Shown here piece by piece: positions 1 to 5,985 of a stretch of DNA of 8,882 nucleotides. Under the pieces are notes generated by a model. The model ran no database searches. It saw only the letters and a list, made by a program, of their open reading frames with translations, and was not told where the DNA came from. The DNA is taken from positions 1-8,882 of the forward strand of contig MNYE01000093.1 in NCBI GenBank assembly GCA_001873005.1, read 5' to 3'. Positions within the stretch are counted from its first letter, which is position 1, and each line of letters starts with the position of its first letter. The translations under genes and the position numbers were made by a program. This DNA comes from Dehalococcoidia bacterium CG2_30_46_9. Its GTDB lineage: Bacteria; Chloroflexota; Dehalococcoidia; GIF9; AB-539-J10.

Positions 1-2
1 TA

Positions 3-122
3 TCACTCGACCGCTTAAGAATAGCGCGCATTGATTCCGACTATGGGGATAATGCACAAATAAGTCTTAATAAAGCCCGCTTGGTGTACCTTATGTCGCA
101 CCAAGTCTTGCAAGAGTTATGA
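3..122 (+). CDS. Possible C-terminal end of an unrecognised protein, cut by the left window edge
   Basis: This is the only forward frame open from the window edge; the other two forward frames hold several stops in the same stretch. It gives 39 residues ending in KARLVYLMSHQVLQEL and a TGA. The composition is protein-like, but I recognise no family. After the stop the same frame continues for about 20 protein-like residues (GIDYALLKRLSATPLLG), so this may instead be part of a decayed gene. No start can be assigned because the 5' end lies outside the window. Low confidence. Confidence 0.3.
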   Translation, partial: SLDRLRIARIDSDYGDNAQISLNKARLVYLMSHQVLQEL

Positions 123-317
123 GGTATTGATTACGCTCTCTTGAAGAGGCTGTCTGCCACCCCCTTACTGGGGGTAAGTCGGCGCGGCTGAAACCCTGGC
201 AATGTGGGCAAAGCTGGGGATGGATCGTGAGAAGATTAAATGTGACTGTGTATGGTAAAATTCCGTGACCTACTTTCCAGGTTCTAAAATCCGCTAGTAT
301 ATTTTCACCTTTTTAAG
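123..317. other. Stretch without a convincing gene; possible coding remnant and one GC hairpin
   Basis: No intact gene is seen. Bases 181-258 read AAETLAMWAKLGMDREKIK and a few more residues before TAA, with protein-like composition but no start and a stop (175-177) just upstream in frame. Together with the reading at 3-122, this is compatible with an old gene broken by a stop and a frameshift. I cannot name the ancestor. The stretch ends at the AT-rich promoter of the antitoxin gene. Confidence 0.3.
159..175. repeat. Short perfect GC-rich inverted repeat
   Basis: ACCCCC (159-164) and GGGGGT (170-175) pair perfectly around the 5-base loop TTACT. There is no T tract on either side, so it is not a typical intrinsic terminator. 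It could be a remnant terminator or chance structure between the left-edge reading frame and the antitoxin promoter. Confidence 0.4.
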
Positions 318-346
318 TTGCAATACTTCCTTTTTCCCATTATAAT
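318..346 (+). promoter_or_regulatory. Sigma-70-type promoter of the antitoxin/toxin locus
   Basis: A -35 box TTGCAA (318-323; four of six consensus bases) is separated by exactly 17 bases from a perfect TATAAT -10 box (341-346). Transcription would start near 353, leaving a leader of about 36 bases before the antitoxin ATG at 389, which has a strong AGGAGGG ribosome binding site at 378-384. Seen directly in the sequence; activity is inferred. Confidence 0.72.
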
Positions 347-350
347 CAAT

Positions 351-364
351 ATGGCTATAGCGAT
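351..364. promoter_or_regulatory. Candidate autoregulatory operator of the toxin-antitoxin locus
   Basis: A perfect 8-bp palindrome GCTATAGC (354-361) is extended by matching AT/AT pairs outside one mismatch on each side. It sits at the predicted transcription start of the antitoxin gene. Phd/YefM antitoxins commonly repress their own promoter by binding short palindromes there, so this is the best operator candidate. The site itself is short enough to occur by chance. Confidence 0.3.
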
Positions 365-388
365 CATAACGGTCATGAGGAGGGCAAC

Positions 389-658
389 ATGCTTAAAAAG
401 ATATCAGCACAAAAGGCGAGACAAAGATTTGGTGAGTTGATGGATGAAGTTCGTATCAGAGGAGACAGGTACATTGTAGAGAGGGGAAAGAGACCTATGG
501 TAGTGGTGATACCTGTGGAAGAATATGTCGCTTGGGAGAAAATTAGAGAGGGACTTTACGAGAAGATCAGGCAAATAAGGGAGAGAAACCAGGACATAGA
601 GTCAGAGGTGCTGGAAAGAGAGATCAGAGAGGCAATAGAGGCAGCGAGGCAAGTTTGA
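389..658 (+). CDS. Phd/YefM-family antitoxin
   Basis: An 89-residue protein of the type II antitoxin Phd/YefM family. Residues 4-56 hold the usual N-terminal DNA-binding/dimerisation fold: ISAQKARQRFGELMDEV, then a strand with YIVERGKRPMVVVIPVEEY. The C-terminal third is highly charged and helical (KIRQIRERNQDIESEVLEREIREAIEAARQ), as expected for the part that binds and neutralises the toxin. The start is fixed by AGGAGGG at 378-384, four bases upstream, and by a strong promoter at 318-346. The cognate toxin gene begins 15 bases downstream but is broken, so this antitoxin may persist alone as a repressor or a protection against related toxins. The family call is firm; a present-day role is not. 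Confidence 0.88.
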   Translation: MLKKISAQKARQRFGELMDEVRIRGDRYIVERGKRPMVVVIPVEEYVAWEKIREGLYEKIRQIRERNQDIESEVLEREIREAIEAARQV

Positions 659-673
659 CCAGAGAACATCTTT

Positions 674-1008
674 ATGTTCAAAATCGTTTTGGATACTAAT
701 GTGCTCGTCAGCGCCTTGATAAACCCTCACGGTAAGCCAGCCCAAATCATCAATTATGTTTTTGAAAATAAGATTCGCCTTTTCACTTCACCGTCCATCA
801 TGGAGGAGCTGGAGCGGGTTTTAAGCTATCCAAAGTTAATGAAAAGGCATGGATTAAATAGCGAAGAATTAAAGGAATTCATTTCTGACCTGTTAAGCAT
901 TATGTCGCTCATTATATACATTTGCTAAACCTAGGTGAATATGAAGGAATTCGAATCGTCACCCCCGCTCAGTTTTTGGAGATAATGGAAAGGGAAAAAG
1001 AAGTCTAG
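674..1008 (+). pseudogene. Broken PIN-domain toxin (VapC-like ribonuclease, COG1569-type)
   Basis: The first 78 or so residues match the N-terminus of PIN-family putative toxins: FKIVLDTNVLVSALI with catalytic Asp7, then SPSIMEELERVLSYPKL. This frame ends at TAA 926-928. From about 910 a different frame reads HLLNLGEYEGIRIVTPAQF and ends at TAG 1006-1008, which is the usual C-terminus of the same family. The two pieces add up to about 110 residues against a usual 135-140. The central block carrying later acidic active-site residues (family pattern DPDDN...ADYIVSGD) is absent. The simplest reading is an internal deletion of roughly 25-30 codons that also shifted the frame, around 895-912. The truncated product should lack ribonuclease activity. 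It follows the antitoxin gene by 15 bases on the same transcript. Confidence 0.8.
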
Positions 1009-1097
1009 TGTCTGAAGTAAAAGAGGTCAAGATCACAGCTAAAACAATAATAGACAGTTTTAGGAGAATGTGCTAGGCTTTCTTGGGAAGCGTAAAG

Positions 1098-1385
1098 ATG
1101 GCTGAGAAGGAAAGACCTAAGGTTGGATTCCGCGTTGAAGGGGAGATTATCGCCGTCAAAGGGGACTGTAGTTGGGGTCACAAAGTGGGTGATAAATTTG
1201 ACCTTAGTGGTCACAACACCGCCGGACTTTGCGGCTTTTTCTATCATGACATCTTCCCGTACGTAATTATGCTTCAATTCGGTGGTGGCTTCCCTCGTGA
1301 CTGGGGTGACCCGGAAGTAGTTGAGCTTGATTGCATGGACAGAACAAATGCGACTAGGATAAGATTACGCCGTATTCGGGAATAA
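1098..1385 (+). CDS. TIGR04076-family-like small protein of unknown function
   Basis: About 95 residues resembling the TIGR04076 family of uncharacterised small proteins. The recognisable pattern is a KGDCSWGHKVGDKFDL segment near the start, a middle GLCGFFYHDIFPYVIMLQFGG block, and a terminal DCMDRTNATRIRLRRI block. The Cys and His residues in GxCxxGH, GLCGFFYH and DCMD could bind a metal or cluster, but this is inference; no function is established to my knowledge. I prefer the ATG at 1098. A TTG at 1083 in the same frame, 16 bases after TAGGAG (1061-1066), would add five residues and cannot be excluded. It is followed 27 bases later by the metallo-hydrolase gene on the same strand, so the two may share a transcript. 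Confidence 0.75.
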   Translation: MAEKERPKVGFRVEGEIIAVKGDCSWGHKVGDKFDLSGHNTAGLCGFFYHDIFPYVIMLQFGGGFPRDWGDPEVVELDCMDRTNATRIRLRRIRE

Positions 1386-1412
1386 AATAATTCGCAAGGA
1401 TACTTAGGGACA

Positions 1413-2411
1413 TTGTTCGAGGAAATTTTACCAAATCTTTATAGAATTGAAGTTCCTCTGCCGGGAAGTCCTCTAAAAGCACTCAATTCTTATGTAATAA
1501 AAGGGGCGCGGCGGTCCTTAGTCGTTGATACTGGATGGAACCGAGAGGACTGCAAGAAAGCATTAACTTCTGGCTTAGGGGAACTTGGCGTGGATTTGAA
1601 GGAAGCCGATTTTTTCATCACGCATATGCATGCCGACCACTCAGGTCTCGTGTCAAGTCTCGCCGCGAATACGGCGACGATCTACTTCGGTCAGGCAGAT
1701 GCGGCAATTGTTGCTAGCTCTGATGCGCCTGAGCATTGGGAAAAGCAGGCCGATTTTGCTCGTGAACGTGGGTTTACTGGGGACGAGCTTGAAAAGGCTA
1801 TCGGGAGTCACCCAGGTCGCAGATATAGTTCGAGAAGTCGCTCGGACTTTCATATTGTAAAAGATGGTGACACAATAAACATTGGCGATTACCTATTTGA
1901 ATGTATTGAAACGCCAGGACACACTAAGGGTCATATGTGTCTTTATGAGCCCAACAAGAAGATATTCATATGTGGTGACCATATCCTAATTGATATAACC
2001 CCAAACATCACGCTCTCCTCCAATGAAGGGAATCCACTGAAGGAATATCTGATGAGTCTGGACAAAGTTTATGACTTAGACGTCGAACTTGTATTGCCAG
2101 GTCACAGAGGTATCTTCAAGAACTATAAAGAGAGAATTCAGGAATTAAAACACCACCACCAGGTAAGGCTTAATGAAGTCATCTCTATTCTTGAAAAAGG
2201 TAAGCAAAACGCTTTCCAGGTAGCGTCGCAAATGACCTGGGATGTAACCTATAAATCGTGGGAGGCATTTCCCCCTGGGCAGAAATGGTTTGCTTTTGGG
2301 GAAGCTGTGGCCCATTTGAGATATCTTGAGGAAGAAGGGAAAGTAGCTACGGAGGTGCAAGGTCGAAAGGTAGTATATCTGCTGAAGGAAAAAAGAAACG
2401 GAGGTGAATAG
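1413..2411 (+). CDS. Metallo-beta-lactamase-fold hydrolase with C-terminal winged helix
   Basis: A 332-residue cytoplasmic MBL-fold enzyme. The di-metal site is complete: THMHADHSG gives His71, His73, Asp75 and His76; GHTKGH gives His170; CGDHIL gives Asp189; and PGHRG gives His231. The N-terminus (LPNLYRIEVPLPGSPLKALNSYVI) is typical of the subfamily. Residues about 255-325 form the LACTB2-like winged-helix tail. Related enzymes hydrolyse thioesters, phosphoesters or lactones; the substrate cannot be read from the sequence. The start is a TTG, the only start-like codon between the preceding in-frame stop and the conserved N-terminus, with AAGGA at 1396-1400 and AGGGA at 1406-1410 upstream. 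The TAG stop is followed at once by the ATG of the iron-sulfur protein gene, so coupled translation is likely. The weak start may keep its level low. Confidence 0.9.
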   Translation: MFEEILPNLYRIEVPLPGSPLKALNSYVIKGARRSLVVDTGWNREDCKKALTSGLGELGVDLKEADFFITHMHADHSGLVSSLAANTATIYFGQADAAIVASSDAPEHWEKQADFARERGFTGDELEKAIGSHPGRRYSSRSRSDFHIVKDGDTINIGDYLFECIETPGHTKGHMCLYEPNKKIFICGDHILIDITPNITLSSNEGNPLKEYLMSLDKVYDLDVELVLPGHRGIFKNYKERIQELKHHHQVRLNEVISILEKGKQNAFQVASQMTWDVTYKSWEAFPPGQKWFAFGEAVAHLRYLEEEGKVATEVQGRKVVYLLKEKRNGGE

Positions 2412-3419
2412 ATGAAAGATGCTTATGCGGTACTAACTGAAAAACTCGGCTATGCCGGGTCAAGGAGACTTACTAAAGTGCTCAAAAGGCTCATGGACGA
2501 GGAAGAGGTAGAGATAGTAACTTCTCTTCCTTGCTCTGTAGCTGACCTTGTCCGGAAACTGGGCAAGGGCGAAGAAACAATAAACAAAAGGCTTGATGGA
2601 CTCTTCAGTAAGGGAGTTGTTTTTATGACCTCCAAGGGCTATCAGTTCGCCAGAGGCATAACTCAGCTTCACGACGCTACAGGTTCTGATGTGAGGTCAG
2701 ACGATATTTGGGGTAATGAACTCCTCGATCTCTGGGAAGATTTTGGTCAGGCTGAATGGTACCCTGATAGGGCAAAGAAAGCCCAAAGCCAGGAGGCCCC
2801 TACCTGGAGGATAATTCCAGCCAGGAAAGCTGTTTCTGAGGGGACAAAGCTCTTGCCGGCTGAGGATCTGGAAGTTATTCTCAATAAGGCTACCAGGTTT
2901 GCTGTCGTCCACTGCCCTTGCCGGAGAGTAGCCAGAAGGTGTGATTTGCCTGTCGAGGTCTGCCTTCAGCTCAACCGCGCAGCGGATTATGCCATAACCA
3001 GGGGGACGAGCCGGGAGCTGACCCGAGAGGAAGCGATGAAGGTCCTAGAGCTGTCAGAAGAGGCAGGTCTCATCCACAGTGTGCCTAATCGCTCTGAAGT
3101 TGCTGCTGTGATTTGCAATTGCTGCAATGACTGCTGTGTTCTTTACTACCCCCTTATGAAGTATGGTGGGCTGGAGAAGGGGGTGGCTAAGAGCCGGTTT
3201 CAGGCGAAGGTGGATAAGGTAACCTGTAATGGGTGCCAGGTCTGTGTGGAGAGATGCCCGTTTGGAGCGATAGAAATGGTGAAGGTCCCCGGGGAGAAGA
3301 AGCTCAAGGCAGAGGTTGACCCGGAGAAGTGCTTTGGTTGTGGAATTTGTGCCGTGAAATGTAAGCCATGGGCTATAAAACTCGCAGAAGTTAGGCCTCC
3401 TGAGCATATTACTGTTTAA
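2412..3419 (+). CDS. Winged-helix, cysteine-rich protein with two [4Fe-4S] ferredoxin motifs
   Basis: A 335-residue cytoplasmic protein in three parts. Residues about 15-80 look like a winged helix (SVADLVRKLGKGEETINKRLDGLFSKGVV). Residues 165-245 hold two unusual cysteine clusters: C168, C170, C177 and C184 in HCPCRRVARRC...C, and C235, C237, C238, C241 and C242 in ICNCCNDCC. Residues 272-317 hold two ferredoxin motifs: C272/275/278/282 (CNGCQVCVERCP) and C307/310/313/317 (CFGCGICAVKCK). The second lacks the usual Pro after its last Cys. Electron transfer is the expected role; whether the winged helix binds DNA is unknown. The GGAGGTG ribosome site lies inside the end of the upstream hydrolase gene, and the ATG abuts its stop. 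The combination suggests a redox partner, or a redox-responsive regulator, of that hydrolase. Both ideas are inference. No transmembrane segment is visible. Confidence 0.85.
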   Translation: MKDAYAVLTEKLGYAGSRRLTKVLKRLMDEEEVEIVTSLPCSVADLVRKLGKGEETINKRLDGLFSKGVVFMTSKGYQFARGITQLHDATGSDVRSDDIWGNELLDLWEDFGQAEWYPDRAKKAQSQEAPTWRIIPARKAVSEGTKLLPAEDLEVILNKATRFAVVHCPCRRVARRCDLPVEVCLQLNRAADYAITRGTSRELTREEAMKVLELSEEAGLIHSVPNRSEVAAVICNCCNDCCVLYYPLMKYGGLEKGVAKSRFQAKVDKVTCNGCQVCVERCPFGAIEMVKVPGEKKLKAEVDPEKCFGCGICAVKCKPWAIKLAEVRPPEHITV

Positions 3420-3436
3420 AAGGCGAGGCTTACAAG

Positions 3437-3512
3437 AAAATCAAAGATTAAAATGCAAAATGCAAAGATGAATTTTTGATTTGTAATTTTGATTTTTGAC
3501 TTTTAATTTTTA
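3437..3512. repeat. AT-rich imperfect inverted repeat (small dispersed-element type)
   Basis: The left half (AAAATCAAAGATTAAAATG, then CAAAATGCAAAG) and the right half (TTTGTAATTTTGATTTTTG, then ACTTTTAATTTTT) are imperfect reverse complements folding around 3470-3476. The element fills most of the 130-base gap between the iron-sulfur protein gene and mtnP. I know this style of AAATCAAA/TGCAAAATGCAAA repeat as scattered intergenic elements in anaerobe genomes, but that is memory and not tested here. As RNA it could form a long weak hairpin that separates the two operons. Confidence 0.5.
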
Positions 3513-3549
3513 ATGAGTGTGTTCTCTATGGCGATAAGAGAGTCGTTAA

Positions 3550-4431
3550 ATGCCTGAAGCAAAAATTGGCATTATCGGCGGAAGCGGACTTTACAAAATG
3601 GTGGGGATGAGTGAGGTGGAAGAGGTGAAGATAAATACTCCTTTTGGTGAGCCCAGTGATGCTATCATCTTGGGCAAGCTTAAAGGCGTGAGAGTTGCTT
3701 TCCTTCCCAGGCACGGTAAGGGACACCGCATAAGCCCCAGTGAACTACCGACAAGGGCTAATATCTATGCCTTAAAGTCCTTAGGAGTGGAGAGGATTAT
3801 CTCAGTAAGTGCTGTGGGTAGCCTCAGAGAGGAGATAAAACCGCTTCATCTAGTTATCCCGAACCAGCTTATTGATATCACTAAAGGTAGAGACAACACT
3901 TTCTTTAGCAGTGGCATAGTAGGTCATATATCCTTTGCCGAGCCCTTTTGTCCCGTTTTGAGCCAGGTTCTATTTGAGGCAGCCACCAAAGCAGGAGCTA
4001 AGGTACACCAAGGAGGCACTTACCTGGCTATGGAAGGACCACAGTTTTCTACTAAAGCTGAGGCACAGCTTTACCGTTCTTGGGGCGCTGATATTATTGG
4101 GATGACAGCTTGTCCCGAGGCTAAATTAGCCAGGGAAGCTGAAATATGTTATGCCACAATCGCCTTTGTTACCGACTATGATTGCTGGCATCCGAGCTAT
4201 GCCTTGGTAACTACGGAGATGATTCTGACCAATCTGGAGAAGGGCGTGGATATGGCTAAGAAAATTCTAAAACTGGCAGTTCCTACAATACCACAAAAGC
4301 GAGACTGTGCCTGTGCTACGGCACTTAAGGACGCTATTGCCACCTCACGAAAATACATATCAGACAAAGCCAAGCAGGATTTAGACTTGCTTATCGGAAA
4401 GTACTTGAGCAAAAAGGAAAATGCCCGCTAA
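3550..4431 (+). CDS. mtnP: S-methyl-5'-thioadenosine phosphorylase
   Basis: A 293-residue cytoplasmic enzyme that splits methylthioadenosine with phosphate into adenine and 5-methylthioribose-1-phosphate, clearing the by-product of polyamine and other SAM-dependent pathways. It shows the purine nucleoside phosphorylase type 2 signatures in order: IGIIGGSGLY (residues 6-15), FLPRHGKGH (51-59), SAVGSL (87-92), MEGPQFST (161-168), GMTACPEAKLAREAE (184-198) and TDYDCW (208-213). Asp209 and Asp211 in the last motif favour 6-aminopurines (adenine), arguing for MTA over inosine-type substrates. Its length is normal for the family. It overlaps the methionine synthase candidate by 11 bases, so the two are translationally coupled; the pairing links MTA disposal with methionine formation. 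The upstream ribosome site is weak (AGAGAG about 3537-3542). Confidence 0.93.
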   Translation: MPEAKIGIIGGSGLYKMVGMSEVEEVKINTPFGEPSDAIILGKLKGVRVAFLPRHGKGHRISPSELPTRANIYALKSLGVERIISVSAVGSLREEIKPLHLVIPNQLIDITKGRDNTFFSSGIVGHISFAEPFCPVLSQVLFEAATKAGAKVHQGGTYLAMEGPQFSTKAEAQLYRSWGADIIGMTACPEAKLAREAEICYATIAFVTDYDCWHPSYALVTTEMILTNLEKGVDMAKKILKLAVPTIPQKRDCACATALKDAIATSRKYISDKAKQDLDLLIGKYLSKKENAR

Positions 4432-5443
4432 ATTTGAATTTGGCTGCTTGCCCACAGCTATCGGTAGCATGCCTCATATCGATCCGGAAGAAGCTTGCTC
4501 TTTGGTAATGAAGTATCTTCCTGATATTCCCGCTTGGCCTCAGTTACCAAATCGTTCCCCGAAAGAAAGAATGTATATCCAGTTTAGTGAGGGCTTTCCT
4601 GGTGTGGTCATAGACGGAGACAAAATCCGTATTGAGCCGGGAGAGGACTTTGCCATTAGGCTGGAGCAAATCCAAGCTGATTGTGAAGAGGGCGATGCCA
4701 GTAGATACAGCGTTTCAGCCAAGTATGCTGCCGGGCTCCATACCTTTCTGGCAAAGGCAAAGACGGCAAAAGTGGTTAAAGGACAGATAACGGGTCCTAT
4801 TACCTGGGGACTCACAGTTACCGAGCGGGGTGGGCAGGCTATCCTATATGATGAGACCGTGGTTGAAGCAATGGCTAAGTTTCTAAAGTTAAAAGCATTG
4901 TGGCAGGAAAATGCCCTGAGACAATTGTCATCCAGTACCATTATCTTTATTGATGAGCCATATCTAGTTTCCCTGGGCTCTGTCTTTGTTCCTGTTCCTG
5001 AGGAGAAGGTGCCTGTTTTGCTAGGGGAAGTTCTGCGGGGAATTAAGGGAATAAAGGGATTGCATTGCTGTGGCAATACTAACTGGTCAGTTCTTTTGAA
5101 GATTCCGATTGATATACTTAGTTTTGATGCTTACAATTATGCCGATTCTCTTAGTACTTACGCTGACGAAGTAAAATCTTTCCTTGCTCGTGGTGGCACT
5201 ATTGCCTGGGGAATAGTACCTAATGACGAAGAAGCTTTAGCTAAGGAATCCTTGTCTAGTCTTTATGACCGCCTAGGAGAGGCTATGGCTTCCTTTACGA
5301 GGGATGGTATCAGTTTCAAGCAAATCATAAGCCAAGGGTTGCTCACCCCCTCTTGTGGTTTGGCAACTTTATCTAAGGAAGCGGCGAGACAGGCTCTGGA
5401 ACTGTTAGCTAAGCTTTCGGACAGTGTGAGAAAAAGATGGTGA
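4421..5443 (+). CDS. MetE C-terminal-domain-like (folate-independent type) methionine synthase candidate
   Basis: A 340-residue cytoplasmic protein of the UROD/MetE-like TIM-barrel superfamily, with only the catalytic half of cobalamin-independent methionine synthase. The start (LPTAIGSMPH) and GQITGPITWG (121-130) fit the family. Candidate zinc ligands are His215 and Cys217 (LHCCGN), Glu179 (IDEPY) and Cys312 (TPSCGL), the H-x-C, E, C set used to activate homocysteine thiolate. The WGIVPND segment (263-269) follows the same barrel. Full MetE is about 750 residues with an N-terminal folate-binding half, absent here, so methyl-tetrahydrofolate is unlikely to be the donor. Short homologues (MesA-MesD families) include MesB of anaerobes, thought to take methyl groups from corrinoid proteins; MesB is my preferred guess. 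It overlaps mtnP by 11 bases and the THEP1 gene by 7. A corrinoid methyltransferase of the UROD branch is the alternative. Confidence 0.8.
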   Translation: MPAKFEFGCLPTAIGSMPHIDPEEACSLVMKYLPDIPAWPQLPNRSPKERMYIQFSEGFPGVVIDGDKIRIEPGEDFAIRLEQIQADCEEGDASRYSVSAKYAAGLHTFLAKAKTAKVVKGQITGPITWGLTVTERGGQAILYDETVVEAMAKFLKLKALWQENALRQLSSSTIIFIDEPYLVSLGSVFVPVPEEKVPVLLGEVLRGIKGIKGLHCCGNTNWSVLLKIPIDILSFDAYNYADSLSTYADEVKSFLARGGTIAWGIVPNDEEALAKESLSSLYDRLGEAMASFTRDGISFKQIISQGLLTPSCGLATLSKEAARQALELLAKLSDSVRKRW

Positions 5444-5967
5444 AAACAGTTCTTCTGCTAACGGGTAAGCCAAGCACAGGCAAGACTGCGCTCATTAAGG
5501 AAATTCTGTCTAGGGCAATCCTGAATCAAGTTCAGGACAAAGCTGGTGGATTTTATACCGAGGAAATACGAATTGGTGGAGTAAGGCAGGGATTCCGAAT
5601 CATTACCCTTGGTGGTGACGAAGCCATCCTGGCACATGTCAGTATCTCCAGCCGTTATCAAGTAAGCAAGTACAAGGTGGATATAGAGAGTCTGGATAAA
5701 GTTGCTGTTTCTGCCCTGCGTCAAGCACTTAAGGAAAGTGATTTAATTGTTATAGATGAAATTGGCAAAATGGAGCTTTTGTCACCGCAATTTAAAGAGG
5801 TTGTGTCACAAGTCGTTGATAGCGGAAAGAAAGTTCTGGGTACTATCATGCTTGCTCCCCATCCCTTTGCCAATGAAATTAAATCTCACCCCAGAGTTAG
5901 AACTCTTACTGTTACCAGAGAGAACCACAATAAGGTGCTAGAGGATATTTTGGACTGGCTGTCCTGA
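5437..5967 (+). CDS. THEP1-type nucleoside triphosphatase
   Basis: A 176-residue P-loop NTPase of the THEP1 (COG1618) family, which hydrolyses several nucleoside triphosphates slowly in vitro; the cellular role is unclear. Walker A is GKPSTGKT (residues 10-17), followed by the diagnostic GGFYTEEIR (37-45) and GFRI (52-55), the RYQVSKYKVDIESLDKVAV block (73-91), Walker B with LIVIDEIGKMEL (103-114), and a C-terminal TRENHNKV. The length is normal. Residues 28-35 (ILNQVQDK) are encoded by a 22-bp palindromic repeat lying between Walker A and GGFYTEE, in a loop/helix that tolerates change. The TGA stop lies inside a second, inverted copy of the repeat. The start overlaps the end of the methionine synthase candidate by 7 bases. 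An NTPase here might serve nucleotide or cofactor repair tied to the methionine genes, but nothing proves it. Confidence 0.9.
   Translation: MVKTVLLLTGKPSTGKTALIKEILSRAILNQVQDKAGGFYTEEIRIGGVRQGFRIITLGGDEAILAHVSISSRYQVSKYKVDIESLDKVAVSALRQALKESDLIVIDEIGKMELLSPQFKEVVSQVVDSGKKVLGTIMLAPHPFANEIKSHPRVRTLTVTRENHNKVLEDILDWLS
5518..5539 (+). repeat. 22-bp palindromic repeat, copy 1, inside the THEP1 coding sequence
   Basis: The core CCTGAATCAAGTTCAGG (5520-5536) has 6-bp perfect arms, CCTGAA and TTCAGG, around TCAAG. With its flanks, 22 bases match copy 2 at 5960-5981 exactly, in reverse complement. It is read in frame as ILNQVQDK. No other copy with this core is seen in the window. Confidence 0.85.
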
Positions 5968-5981
5968 ACTTGATTCAGGAT
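5960..5981 (-). repeat. 22-bp palindromic repeat, copy 2, at the 3' end of THEP1
   Basis: This is the exact reverse complement of copy 1 over 22 bases, core at 5963-5979. It contains the THEP1 stop codon (TGA 5965-5967) and ends five bases short of the stop of the convergent znuA gene. A 6-bp hairpin here, facing both genes, might limit read-through, but there is no T tract. Confidence 0.85.
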
Positions 5982-5985
5982 GAAT

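Noticed and set aside
150..240. Riboswitch or structured leader upstream of the antitoxin
   Set aside because: Apart from one 6-bp hairpin at 159-175, I could match no known riboswitch consensus, and the antitoxin promoter lies downstream of it at 318-346.
1005..1277. Minus-strand open frame of 90 codons
   Set aside because: Antisense to the TIGR04076-like gene, no ribosome site or family signature; the plus-strand gene explains the openness.
4540..5076. Minus-strand open frame of 178 codons
   Set aside because: It lies wholly inside the methionine synthase candidate, which has clear family motifs. The antisense product shows no recognisable domain.
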